From Clostridia bacterium (GTDB taxonomy: Bacteria; Bacillota; Clostridia; Oscillospirales; CAG-272), in contig JAGAKG010000049.1 in the NCBI GenBank assembly GCA_017625755.1, forward strand, positions 1 through 64,000: a stretch of 64,000 nt of DNA, read 5' to 3'. Both the position numbers and the translations under genes were made by a program. This document shows, piece by piece, positions 44,680 through 52,827 of the stretch. Below the pieces are notes generated by a model that was not told the DNA's origin, searched no databases, and saw only the letters and a list, made by a program, of their open reading frames with translations. The first letter of the stretch is position 1. Each line of letters starts with the position of its first letter.

Positions 44680-44693
44680 CATCCTACTTTACG

Positions 44694-45002
44694 CTACTTT
44701 ATAAACAGCTCCAGCACGAACACAGTCACCGAGCTGAGTACCGCCACGGGAAAGAGCCCGAACTTGAAGTACGCGAGAGCTATCGCCACCACGAGCGCCG
44801 CGATAGCCGATATCGGCGACTGAGTCGCGTCAAGTATCGCGGGGAATGTCATTACCGCGAGAGTTACATAGGGTACATAATAGAGAAACGACCGAATCGT
44901 TACATTTTTTATTTCCTTTCGGATAAGGGTAAGCGGCAAAACCCTTATGAGATATGTCACCAACGCCATTCCGAAAATATAGATATATACATTATGCGAC
45001 AT
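44694..45002 (-). CDS. azlD: AzlD-family membrane protein (amino-acid exporter small subunit), copy 1
   Basis: A 102-residue protein with about four helices. The GMALVTYLIRVLPL start, with the conserved T-x-x-x-R-x-x-P pattern, and the mid segment VPYVTLAVMTFPAIL are typical of AzlD. AzlC and AzlD together export branched-chain amino acids or analogues. Its start overlaps the end of azlC by 11 bases, so translation is coupled. Confidence 0.9.
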   Translation of the reverse strand: MSHNVYIYIFGMALVTYLIRVLPLTLIRKEIKNVTIRSFLYYVPYVTLAVMTFPAILDATQSPISAIAALVVAIALAYFKFGLFPVAVLSSVTVFVLELFIK

Positions 45003-45708
45003 CCTTCTTTTCCTCCTTTACAGGGAAGATAAGCGCCGCCGCAAGAGAGATGACGACCGTCAGCAGGATTATTTTCACGCCGTCCGAAATTCCGTCAAAC
45101 CACGGGATAGCCGAAACCGCGTAGCTCAAAGCAAAGCTTATCGCAACAAGCCCCGCCACTATTTTGTTCTTTCTTGACTCGGGAATAAACACCGAAATGA
45201 ACATTCCGTAAAGGCTCACTCCGAGCGCGCTGAGCAGACTTACGGGAAGTACCGCTCCGAGCATCGCTCCGCAAAGCGTTCCAAGCGACCACCCAGGTAT
45301 CGCGACAGACGCCACGCCGTAGGTATAAAAGGGGTCGAGTCTTTCGTCGAGTGCTATCGACACGCCGAAATTCTCGTCGGTAATGCAGTAACCGAGAAGC
45401 ATTCTCTGCACCGTTCCGACCCCCGGCTTGAGCTTCTGACTGAGCGCCGCCGACATAAGCATATATCTTGCGTTGGCGATAGCCTCCATCAGAAAGACCT
45501 CAAGGTAGCTCGCCCCTGCCGCAATAAGCGTGAATCCTATGTACTCACCCGCCGACGCGTTTATAAGAAAGCTGGTAAGCGTTGCCTGAAAGGGACTCAA
45601 CCCCGCCTTTTTAGCGGCAACACCCAAAGCAAGCGCTACGGCGAAATATCCGAGTCCTATCGGTATTCCCGCCTTCATTCCTCGCAGATAATTTCTTTTT
45701 CGACTCAT
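44992..45708 (-). CDS. azlC: AzlC-family amino-acid exporter large subunit, copy 1
   Basis: A 238-residue polytopic protein. Family marks: GIPIGLGYFAVALALGVAAKKAGLSPFQATLTSFLINASAGEYIG and EAIANARYMLMSAALSQKLKPG, with a LLGYCITDENFGVSIA segment. With AzlD it forms a two-component amino-acid efflux system. A second azlCD pair at 61338-62395 is clearly divergent in sequence, so substrates may differ. Confidence 0.92.
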   Translation of the reverse strand: MSRKRNYLRGMKAGIPIGLGYFAVALALGVAAKKAGLSPFQATLTSFLINASAGEYIGFTLIAAGASYLEVFLMEAIANARYMLMSAALSQKLKPGVGTVQRMLLGYCITDENFGVSIALDERLDPFYTYGVASVAIPGWSLGTLCGAMLGAVLPVSLLSALGVSLYGMFISVFIPESRKNKIVAGLVAISFALSYAVSAIPWFDGISDGVKIILLTVVISLAAALIFPVKEEKKDVA

Positions 45709-45737
45709 TATATCACTTCCAAAACAAGCAAATATCT

Positions 45738-45768
45738 GCGGGGAAACCCAAAAATCAGGCTTCCCCGC
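45738..45768 (-). terminator. Hairpin downstream of pfkA
   Basis: GCGGGGAA (45738-45745) pairs with TTCCCCGC (45761-45768). It lacks a T run, so it may be only a weak terminator or a processing site. Confidence 0.4.
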
Positions 45769-45796
45769 TCAAATACATCACATCAGTTATCGCGTC

Positions 45797-46885
45797 TTAT
45801 CTGCAGATCTCCTGCGCCATCTTGTAGAGCGTAGATATCTCTTCGCGTCTCTTTTCGCAGATAGCCTCCATAGCGCGAAGCTCCTCGGCACCGAACTTGT
45901 CAAGGTCGCCGTCCTTCAGCTTGTTCTTATACATACGGTCTGTGGTAAGAGCAAACAGAATGTCAAGGCTTGTTATCTCGCCGTTGTCCTCAATAACCAC
46001 AAGGTTGCTCTTGCCCTCGAGCAACAGCTCAACAGCCTTAGCGCCCATCTTTGTAGCGGTGAGTCTGTCGCGAAGCGTGGGAGAACCGCCTCTGACTATG
46101 TGAGCCAGACGCGCGAACTTGGTCTCGATTCCTGTCTTTTCCTCGATGGTATTTCTGAGAAGCTCGCCGTAAGGAACCTTGTTGCCGTTCGCGTCGGTTG
46201 CGAAAACGCCCTCGCTGACAACAACTATCATTCCTCTCTTGCCCTGCTCCTTAGCCTTATTTATCTCCGCGATAGCGGCGTCCTCATCGAAGGGTATCTC
46301 GGGGATACAAACCGCCATAGCTCCCGAGGATATACCCGTCATAAGCGCTATCTGTCCGCAGTCGCGTCCCATAACCTCAACGACATTACATCTCGCGTGC
46401 GACTCACAGGTGTCTCTGAGTCTGTCAACCGTTTCAAGAACTGTGTTCATCGCGGTATCAAATCCAACGGTGTAGTCTGTCGCGGTGATATCGTTGTCGA
46501 TAGTACCCGTAACGCCGATGGTGGGAATACCTCTGAGGGTGAGGTCCGTAGCGCCTCTGAATGTTCCGTCGCCGCCGATAGCAACGATTGCATCTATGTT
46601 ATATTTCTTACAGGTAGCTACCGCTTTCTGCATACCCTCCTCGGTCTTGAACTCGGGGCAACGGTCGGAATAAAGCATAGTTCCGCCGTGGGTAATAATG
46701 TTAGAAACAGCTCCCGAGGTCAGGGGGATAAGCTTCTCGTTGATAAGTCCGCTGTATCCGCCGATAATTCCCATTACCTCAACGCCCTCGTCAAGCGCCT
46801 TTCTCGTGATAGCTCTGATTGCCGCGTTCATTCCGGGCGCGTCTCCGCCCGAGGTAAGCACGCCGATTCTCTTGAATTTTTTCAT
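45797..46885 (-). CDS. pfkA: ATP-dependent 6-phosphofructokinase
   Basis: A 362-residue glycolytic enzyme. GVLTSGGDAPGMNAAIR at the N-terminus, GGDGTFRGA (the Gly after GGD marks the ATP- rather than the pyrophosphate-dependent type), the catalytic TIDNDI, GRDCGQIALMTG and the HIVRGGSPTLRDR effector-site segment are all present. It is somewhat longer than the 320-residue Bacillus enzyme because of a C-terminal extension. A TATAAT is visible upstream but no clear -35. Confidence 0.95.
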   Translation of the reverse strand: MKKFKRIGVLTSGGDAPGMNAAIRAITRKALDEGVEVMGIIGGYSGLINEKLIPLTSGAVSNIITHGGTMLYSDRCPEFKTEEGMQKAVATCKKYNIDAIVAIGGDGTFRGATDLTLRGIPTIGVTGTIDNDITATDYTVGFDTAMNTVLETVDRLRDTCESHARCNVVEVMGRDCGQIALMTGISSGAMAVCIPEIPFDEDAAIAEINKAKEQGKRGMIVVVSEGVFATDANGNKVPYGELLRNTIEEKTGIETKFARLAHIVRGGSPTLRDRLTATKMGAKAVELLLEGKSNLVVIEDNGEITSLDILFALTTDRMYKNKLKDGDLDKFGAEELRAMEAICEKRREEISTLYKMAQEICR

Positions 46886-47014
46886 TTCCGTTGTACCTTC
46901 ATTTCCATATTATAGTTATTTATTTAACATACTTTACATATTTATACTATTTTAATACATACTCGAAAAAAAATCAATACCTTTTTTGAGGAATGTTGTC
47001 AAAAAAATAAATTT

Positions 47015-48277
47015 TTATCTACAAAACTTCAGTATTATATCAAATGCGTTGTTGGAAGATACATTTCTGATATAATTTCTGCTTCTCATAGCCGACAAGC
47101 TGAGCTTTCTGACCTGAACACCCCTCTCGGTAGATATTCCGACGAAAACAGTTCCAACGGGCTTTTCGGGGGTTCCTCCGCCGGGACCCGCTATTCCCGT
47201 GACAGAAATTCCGACATCCGCGCCGAGCGCCGCTCTGATACCCTCAGCCATCTCCGACGCCGTTTGCTCGGACACCGCGCCGTATCTTTCAAGGGTTTCC
47301 GCCCTGACTCCGAGCAGACGCATCTTCGCCTCATTCGCGTAGGTCACGCAACCGCCCAGAAAAACATCCGAGCAACCCGAAATATCTGTTATGCGCTTTG
47401 AGACAAGTCCTCCCGTGCAGGACTCGGCACAAGCGAGAGTCAGTCCCCTCTCGCGGAGAAATTCGACCACCGCTCTCTCAAGCGAGTCAATGTCGACTCC
47501 ATAAATATATTGCCCTATTTCGGTAGCCTCAATTCGCGATATCATTTCGTCGCAGATTTTGAGCGCCTCGTTCTCGGTCTGCGCAGACGCCGTCACGCGA
47601 AGTCTTACCTCTCCATCTTTGCAATAGGGCGCGACCGTGGGATTTTTCGAGCATTTCATTATATCGCTTATAACCGTTTCGACCGCAGATTCACCTATAC
47701 CGAAGATGTGTATATTCCGACTCGCGATAACGCTGTTGCGCCGCGAGAGAAGATATGGAAGAACCTTGTCATTGAATATCGGGATTATCTCAGAGGGCGG
47801 CCCCGGGAGCATAATTACCGTCTTTGAATCGTTTTCTCCGCCGCAGAGCGCAAGCGCAGGAGCAGTACCGTAGTCGTTGTCGAAAATCACCGCTCCGCGC
47901 GGCATCATCGCCTGCTTGCGGTTATTTTCTGTCATAACTCTGCCCGTTCTTCTGAAATATTCCTCTATTCTTCCGAGAGAGTGCGCGTCAAGCTCCATCT
48001 CTCTGCCGAAATATTCCGCTACCGTCTCCTTGGTGAGGTCGTCGTATGTGGGACCGAGTCCGCCGCTCGTTATGACCATATCCGCGCTCTCAAGCGCGCG
48101 GGATAGCGCATCCCGCAGTCTTGCGGGGTTATCCCCCACCGCCGTGTGACGGTAAACGCAAATTCCAAGCTCGGCTAATTTCTGCGAAAGAAACGCCGCG
48201 TTTGTGTTTACTATATCTCCGAGCAGAAGCTCTGTGCCGACGCAGAGTATCTCTGCGCTTCTTATCTTATTGTCCAT
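47015..48277 (-). CDS. cinA: CinA family protein (competence/damage-inducible, NMN deamidase)
   Basis: A 420-residue two-domain protein. The N-terminal MoaB/MogA-like domain (about 1-170) has AEILCVGTELLLGDIVNTNAAFLSQKLAELG, SGGLGPTYDDLT and PGPPSE. The C-terminal CinA domain (about 265-420) has ACAESCTGGLVSKRIT, GGCVTYANEAK and GISVTGIAGPGGGTPEKPVGTVFVG. It recycles pyridine nucleotides (NMN deamidase/ADP-ribose pyrophosphatase activities in the family). It has its own promoter and is divergent from a radical SAM gene. Confidence 0.95.
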   Translation of the reverse strand: MDNKIRSAEILCVGTELLLGDIVNTNAAFLSQKLAELGICVYRHTAVGDNPARLRDALSRALESADMVITSGGLGPTYDDLTKETVAEYFGREMELDAHSLGRIEEYFRRTGRVMTENNRKQAMMPRGAVIFDNDYGTAPALALCGGENDSKTVIMLPGPPSEIIPIFNDKVLPYLLSRRNSVIASRNIHIFGIGESAVETVISDIMKCSKNPTVAPYCKDGEVRLRVTASAQTENEALKICDEMISRIEATEIGQYIYGVDIDSLERAVVEFLRERGLTLACAESCTGGLVSKRITDISGCSDVFLGGCVTYANEAKMRLLGVRAETLERYGAVSEQTASEMAEGIRAALGADVGISVTGIAGPGGGTPEKPVGTVFVGISTERGVQVRKLSLSAMRSRNYIRNVSSNNAFDIILKFCR

Positions 48278-48316
48278 AAAAATAAAACCTCGTATCTATC
48301 AGGATTTCCCGAATAT

Positions 48317-48345
48317 ATTTTACCACACTTTTCCGAGTTTGTCCA
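48317..48345 (-). promoter_or_regulatory. Promoter of cinA
   Basis: On the minus strand TGGACA (48340-48345), 17-bp spacer, TAAAAT (48317-48322). Confidence 0.6.
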
Positions 48346-48372
48346 CACAAGCCAATAATTTTTGGAAATCTA

Positions 48373-48401
48373 TTGATTGTCGGGCAACAAAAAGGTATAA
48401 T
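48373..48401 (+). promoter_or_regulatory. Promoter of the radical SAM gene
   Basis: TTGATT (48373-48378), 17-bp spacer, TATAAT (48396-48401). Confidence 0.75.
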
Positions 48402-48403
48402 AT

Positions 48404-48434
48404 TTATCGGTAATTACCGAAAGTTATCGGTAAT
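48404..48434 (+). promoter_or_regulatory. Triple half-site operator candidate at the transcription start
   Basis: TTATCGGTAAT occurs at 48404-48414 and again at 48424-48434, spaced 20 bp (two DNA turns). The first copy is also half of the perfect palindrome CGGTAATTACCG (48408-48419). It begins right after the -10 element, where a bound repressor would block transcription. The regulator is unknown. Confidence 0.5.
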
Positions 48435-48461
48435 ATCAGCAAAAAGAAGGGAGGCTGCTAT

Positions 48462-49343
48462 ATGTCAGGGTGTAATCTTTGCCCTCGTTCCTGCGGAGCG
48501 GACAGGACTCTTGGGGAGCTTGGATTTTGCGGCGAGAGCAATAAAATAACGGTATCGCGAGCCTCGCTGCATCTGTGGGAGGAGCCTCCGATAAGCGGAG
48601 TGCGCGGCTCGGGGACGATATTCTTCTGCGGCTGTAATCTGAAATGCGTTTTCTGCCAGAACAGAGTTATAAGCTCGGGCGGCGGAGTACGGCGCGAGCT
48701 GAGCGCATATGAGCTTTCCGAGCTTATGCTGGAGCTTGAGGCGTCGGGCGCGCACAATATAAATCTCGTCACGCCGACTCATTTTTCCGACTCGATAGCG
48801 CGCTCCCTCGAGCAGGTGCGTCACAAGCTGAAAATTCCCGTGGTATATAATTCCTCGGGCTACGAATCGCTCGGAGCGCTGAAGCGGCTTGATGGGCTTG
48901 TGGACATATATCTGCCCGATTTCAAGTACGCCTCTGCCGACCTTGCGGAGAAATATTCAAGCGCTCCCGACTACCCCGAGGTCGCTCTCGCGGCGATTTC
49001 CGAGATGTTCCGTCAAGTGGGCGAGTGCGCTTTGGGCGAGGACGGTTTGATGAAAAAGGGACTTATCGTGCGTCATCTCGTCCTTCCCGCGTGCAGGCAC
49101 GACAGTATGAAGGCGCTCGACCTTCTCGCCGACGCACTTCCCGTAAAGCAGATAAAGCTGAGCCTTATGAGTCAGTATACGCCCGAGTTCGCCTCGGAGT
49201 GCGAATATAAAAATTTGCATAGGAGAGTGACCTCGTTCGAGTATAATTCGGTTCTCGAACACGCCGTTTCCCTCGGATTTGACGGCTACTTCCAATCCCT
49301 CTCCTCCGCCTCGGCTCAATACACGCCAAATTTTGAGGAATAG
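48462..49343 (+). CDS. Radical SAM protein, PflX-type
   Basis: A 293-residue iron-sulfur protein resembling the PflX group of putative pyruvate formate-lyase-activating-like enzymes. The N-terminus has extra cysteines (CNLCPRSC, FCGE). The radical SAM cluster motif is GCNLKCVFCQN, i.e. CxxxCxxC, near residues 57-64. NLVTPTHF and VYNSSGYE match the barrel strands of the family. The substrate is not known; no glycyl radical enzyme gene is next to it. The promoter carries an operator-like triple repeat, pointing to specific control. Confidence 0.85.
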   Translation: MSGCNLCPRSCGADRTLGELGFCGESNKITVSRASLHLWEEPPISGVRGSGTIFFCGCNLKCVFCQNRVISSGGGVRRELSAYELSELMLELEASGAHNINLVTPTHFSDSIARSLEQVRHKLKIPVVYNSSGYESLGALKRLDGLVDIYLPDFKYASADLAEKYSSAPDYPEVALAAISEMFRQVGECALGEDGLMKKGLIVRHLVLPACRHDSMKALDLLADALPVKQIKLSLMSQYTPEFASECEYKNLHRRVTSFEYNSVLEHAVSLGFDGYFQSLSSASAQYTPNFEE

Positions 49344-49368
49344 CAAGGGGAGAAACAGTGCGGATAAT

Positions 49369-49402
49369 GCGAGGGGGACTTTTTGAGAAAAGTTCCCCTC
49401 GC
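49369..49402 (+). repeat. Dispersed hairpin family, copy 3
   Basis: A 15-bp stem (one G-T pair, TGAG loop) beginning GCGAGGGGGACTTTT. The 20-base block from 49364 is identical to copies 1 and 2. It begins about 25 bases after the radical SAM stop codon. Confidence 0.8.
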
Positions 49403-49566
49403 GCTCAGGTTGAAATTATCCGAATAAATTATACCAAATTCGGTATGAGTCGGCGCTCACGACGACCCGAGAACGAAAAAACAAGACAATATGTGAGGAG
49501 CAGGGCGCAAAGTGATGCGGCTCTGTTTTTTGCGATAAAAATATTGCTTAAATGCGTATCTTTCGG

Positions 49567-49596
49567 TTGACAAAAGGGAGTGTAAAATGGTATAAT
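49567..49596 (+). promoter_or_regulatory. Promoter of the transglutaminase-dlt operon
   Basis: TTGACA (49567-49572), 18-bp spacer, TATAAT (49591-49596), about 65 bases before the first start codon. Confidence 0.75.
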
Positions 49597-49666
49597 AAAA
49601 ATAAGTATGCGGATATGCAAAAAAGTGCCGTGTGCGAGTCTTAAAATCCATTCGGAGGACGAATAA

Positions 49667-51010
49667 ATGAACAGTAAATACACCGACAGCTGTGCCGAAA
49701 TTGTCGGAAAAAATATAAAAAAAGTAACCCTTGCGCTCAAGATAACAGTCTGCGTTCTCGCGGCGCTTATGATATTTCTTGCCGTCGCGCTTATAATAGA
49801 TATTGTCGGTCTTACGATAGAGCATACGCTTGAAGCGGGCGACAAGCTCCCGAGCGCGGTATCGCTTTCGGGAAAATCAAACGCAAGATACGAGTTTGGC
49901 GACTATGACGGTGAGTTTACCGTACCCGGTGAATATGAGTTTTATATAATTTCGGGCAGCCGCCGCTTCAAGGTCAAGCTTACCGTTGAGGATACCACCG
50001 CCCCTCGAGCTGAGCTTTTGCAGCTTTATGTCAACAAGGGTGGTCCGTACCCCTCGGCTATCGACTTTTTCAAGAATGTGACAGACGCTTCGGAGGTCAC
50101 CGCAAGATTTAAAAACGGAGTTAACCCCTCTGAGCTTGGCGAGTACGATATAGAGCTGGAGCTTTCCGACGCCTACGGAAATAAGCGAAACTACAAAACC
50201 AAGATGATTCTTATCACGGACACCGTTCCGCCCGTCATATCGGGACCTTCCGCAATAACGGGATATCTTGGCGAGGCTGTCGCCTATCGCAAGGATATCG
50301 TGGTTACAGACAACTGCTTTGGCGAGGTCAAGCTCGATGTTGACACATCTAAGGTCAATCCCGACAAGGCGGGAACCTACAAGGTGATATACACCGCGAC
50401 CGACGCGGCAGGAAATGCTTCTACCTTTGAGCTTAATCTGACTATTGTCGCAGAGAGAGTTACCTACGAAGCTCTTATGGAGCAGGTAGGCACGCTTGCG
50501 GCTCAGCTTGGAATTACCAAGAATATGACAAAAGAGGAGCAGGTCAAGCGGATATACGGATATGTCAACAGTCCAAATCTTTCGGCGTCGACGGCGAACA
50601 TCAAGTTCTTTGACGAGTCGAACACCGACAGAAGCGACTGGATAAGAGAGGCGGCGCTCACGCTCAGAGCAGGCTCGGGCGACTGCTATTCCTATTTCGC
50701 GGTATCCAAGGCTTTCTTTGAGTATTTCGGAATAGAGAACAGGGATATCGAGCGCTCGAAGGGAGTTACCACGCAGAGCGGAACTCACTTCTGGAGCATG
50801 GTCAACATAGGAACTGCGGAGAATCCCCAGTGGTATTATTACGACGCGACAAGGCTCAAAACACCGCACGCGAGCGGAAACGCTTGTTTGTTTACCGAGT
50901 CTCAGCTCGTGGATTATAACACCAACAAGCAAAAGGGATTTCTGACCTACGACCACGCGGGTTATCCCACGGCTTCAACGAAAATTATTAATACAGGATA
51001 CGCTTGGTAA
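49667..51010 (+). CDS. Membrane-anchored protein with Ig-like and transglutaminase-like domains
   Basis: A 447-residue protein: N-terminal cytoplasmic tail, one transmembrane helix (about 25-52), then an extracellular part. Two or three beta-sandwich repeats (about 65-270) each end in patterns like GEYDIELELSDAYGNKRNYKTKM and AGTYKVIYTATDAAGNASTFEL, as in HYR/DUF5011-type domains. The C-terminal transglutaminase-like domain has Cys340 (GSGDCYSY), His374 (GTHFWSMVN) and Asp393 (WYYYDAT) as a catalytic triad. Such domains cleave or cross-link wall peptides or proteins. The stop codon overlaps the ATG of the dltA-like gene (TAATG), so it heads this operon. Confidence 0.85.
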   Translation: MNSKYTDSCAEIVGKNIKKVTLALKITVCVLAALMIFLAVALIIDIVGLTIEHTLEAGDKLPSAVSLSGKSNARYEFGDYDGEFTVPGEYEFYIISGSRRFKVKLTVEDTTAPRAELLQLYVNKGGPYPSAIDFFKNVTDASEVTARFKNGVNPSELGEYDIELELSDAYGNKRNYKTKMILITDTVPPVISGPSAITGYLGEAVAYRKDIVVTDNCFGEVKLDVDTSKVNPDKAGTYKVIYTATDAAGNASTFELNLTIVAERVTYEALMEQVGTLAAQLGITKNMTKEEQVKRIYGYVNSPNLSASTANIKFFDESNTDRSDWIREAALTLRAGSGDCYSYFAVSKAFFEYFGIENRDIERSKGVTTQSGTHFWSMVNIGTAENPQWYYYDATRLKTPHASGNACLFTESQLVDYNTNKQKGFLTYDHAGYPTASTKIINTGYAW

Positions 51011-52512
51011 TGAGAAAGAATATACTTCAATATCTTGAGGACAGCGCGGCGCGTCTGCCCGAGAAAATCGCATTTTCAAACGGCGAAGAGGATATAAGCT
51101 TTGGCGAGCTTGAGAGAGCGTCGAGAGCGATAGGAAGCTATCTTGCCGCGAGAGGGATAAGGAGAGAGGCGGTCGCGGTCTTTATGGACAAGCATCCGAT
51201 GACGCTTGCGGCGTTTTTCGGAGTGATATACGCGGGTTGCTTTTATGTCTGCATCGACTCGGCTATGCCCGAGGAGAGAATAAAAACTATACTGAATAAT
51301 GTTTCCGCGAGGGTCATTATTTCCGACGAGAAGAATTACAAAAAGGCGTCCGCTCTGGGTGTCGAAGTGCTTCTTGGCTACGACGATATCGCGCAGACAG
51401 AGATAGACGGGGCGCTTCTCGCGTCTATCCGCGCAAGGCAGATAGATACAGACGCGATATATGTCGTTTTCACATCGGGCTCAACGGGAGTTCCAAAGGG
51501 AGTGGTGGCGTGTCACCGCTCGGTGATAGACTACACAGAGGCGCTCTGCGAGGCGCTTGAGTTCTCCGAGGACACGGTTTTCGGAAATCAGACGCCGCTC
51601 TACTTTGACGCGCCGCTCAAGGAGATAATGCCGACGCTCAAATACGGAGCTACGACATATTTTATCCCGAAATCTAAGTTTATGTTTCCCGTCAGGCTTG
51701 TGGAGTATCTCAACACATACAAAATAAACACGATATGCTGGGTCGTTTCGGCGCTTACGCAGATATCGGCGCTCGGCACTTTTGAGGTCTGCCGTCCCGA
51801 GCATTTGCGTCTCGTGGCGTTCGGAAGCGAGGTCTTTCCCGAAAAGGACTACCGTCTGTGGAGAGAGAATATTCCCGAGGCTATCTTTTACAATCTTTAC
51901 GGCCCGACCGAGGCGACGGGCATGTCCTGCTATTGGCGCGCCGACAGAGAGCTGTCCGAGGGTGAGCCGATACCGATAGGAAAGCCATTTAACAACACAG
52001 ATGTTTTCCTGCTCGACGAGAGCGGCAGAGAGGCGGACGAGGGAGAGATATCTATTCGCGGTACCTGCCTTACTATGGGGTATTACAGCAATCCCGAAAA
52101 GACTGCCGAGGCGTTCGTGCAGAATCCGCTCAATGGGGCGTACGGCGAGCTGATATACCGTACGGGAGATATCGGACGGAGAAATGAATACGGCGAGCTT
52201 GTTTTCGTTACGCGAAAGGATTCTCAGATAAAGCATCAGGGACACCGTATCGAGCTTGGCGAGATAGAGGCGTCGGCACTGAGATGTCAGAATGTCAGAA
52301 AGGCGTGCTGCGTCTATGATGCAGAGCATAAGAGGATAGCGCTTTTCTACGAAGGCGATGCCGAGACGGCGGAGCTGAAGCGCGAGATAGCTCGGATTTT
52401 ACCGAAATATATGCTTCCCGCGATATGCGAAAGAGTTCCCGCAATGCCATTGACGGAAAACGGAAAAATAAACCGCAGACAGCTCAAGGAGCGCGCGGAA
52501 AAATACGATTGA
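51010..52512 (+). CDS. dltA: DltA-like amino-acid adenylating enzyme (D-alanine ligase subunit 1)
   Basis: A 500-residue ANL-superfamily adenylating enzyme. The phosphate-binding loop FTSGSTGVPKG lies near residues 155-165. NLYGPTEATGMSCYW, YRTGDIGRRNEYGELVFVTRKDSQIKHQGHRIELGEIE and the catalytic Lys in ENGKINRRQL are intact. DltA loads D-Ala onto the carrier DltC for teichoic-acid alanylation; downstream DltC-, DltB- and DltD-like genes support this. Amino-acid specificity was not read from sequence. ATG 51010 overlaps the preceding stop. Order here is A-C-B-D rather than the usual A-B-C-D. Confidence 0.87.
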   Translation: MRKNILQYLEDSAARLPEKIAFSNGEEDISFGELERASRAIGSYLAARGIRREAVAVFMDKHPMTLAAFFGVIYAGCFYVCIDSAMPEERIKTILNNVSARVIISDEKNYKKASALGVEVLLGYDDIAQTEIDGALLASIRARQIDTDAIYVVFTSGSTGVPKGVVACHRSVIDYTEALCEALEFSEDTVFGNQTPLYFDAPLKEIMPTLKYGATTYFIPKSKFMFPVRLVEYLNTYKINTICWVVSALTQISALGTFEVCRPEHLRLVAFGSEVFPEKDYRLWRENIPEAIFYNLYGPTEATGMSCYWRADRELSEGEPIPIGKPFNNTDVFLLDESGREADEGEISIRGTCLTMGYYSNPEKTAEAFVQNPLNGAYGELIYRTGDIGRRNEYGELVFVTRKDSQIKHQGHRIELGEIEASALRCQNVRKACCVYDAEHKRIALFYEGDAETAELKREIARILPKYMLPAICERVPAMPLTENGKINRRQLKERAEKYD

Positions 52513-52533
52513 TAACTGAGAATGGAGAAAATT

Positions 52534-52761
52534 ATGGAAAGGCTTATAGAAATTTTGCAGGAGCTTCACGACGATGTGGATTTTTACGCCGAGCAGGGAC
52601 TTGTTGATGACGGAGTGCTTGATTCGCTCGATATCGTCGCGATAGTTACCGAGATAGATTCCGAGTTCGGAGTCAGAATTCCGCCCGAGGAGATAGTTCC
52701 CGAAAACTTCAACTCGGCAGAGGCGCTCTGGGCGCTTATCTCAAGACTCGACGAGGTTTGA
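52534..52761 (+). CDS. dltC: DltC-like acyl carrier protein
   Basis: A 75-residue carrier protein. The phosphopantetheine site is Ser31 in GVLDSLDIVAI; residues FGVRIPPEEIVPENF follow, as in DltC/ACP helix III. It would carry the activated amino acid from the DltA-like enzyme to the membrane acyltransferase. ATG 52534 has GGAG six bases upstream and is preferred to a Met four codons earlier. Confidence 0.88.
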   Translation: MERLIEILQELHDDVDFYAEQGLVDDGVLDSLDIVAIVTEIDSEFGVRIPPEEIVPENFNSAEALWALISRLDEV

Positions 52762-52827
52762 TGTTTGTTTTTGATATTGCAGAATAAAGATATAAATTAA
52801 TTAACAATCAAAGGAGGAGAAAATAAA

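Larger units (their letters stand above)
49344..49666 (+). other. Intergenic region with hairpin repeat and promoter
   Basis: This 323-bp gap has the third copy of the dispersed hairpin near its left end and a sigma-A promoter (49567-49596) near its right end. I see no gene in between. Confidence 0.6.

Noticed and set aside
44610-44693. T-box riboswitch upstream of the LysRS gene
   Set aside because: The promoter lies only about 40 bases from the start codon, so there is no room for a T-box leader, and its conserved sequence is absent.
43842-45032. A 396-codon plus-strand frame across LysRS and azlD
   Set aside because: It spans two recognised genes and their promoter in antisense and has no start signals.
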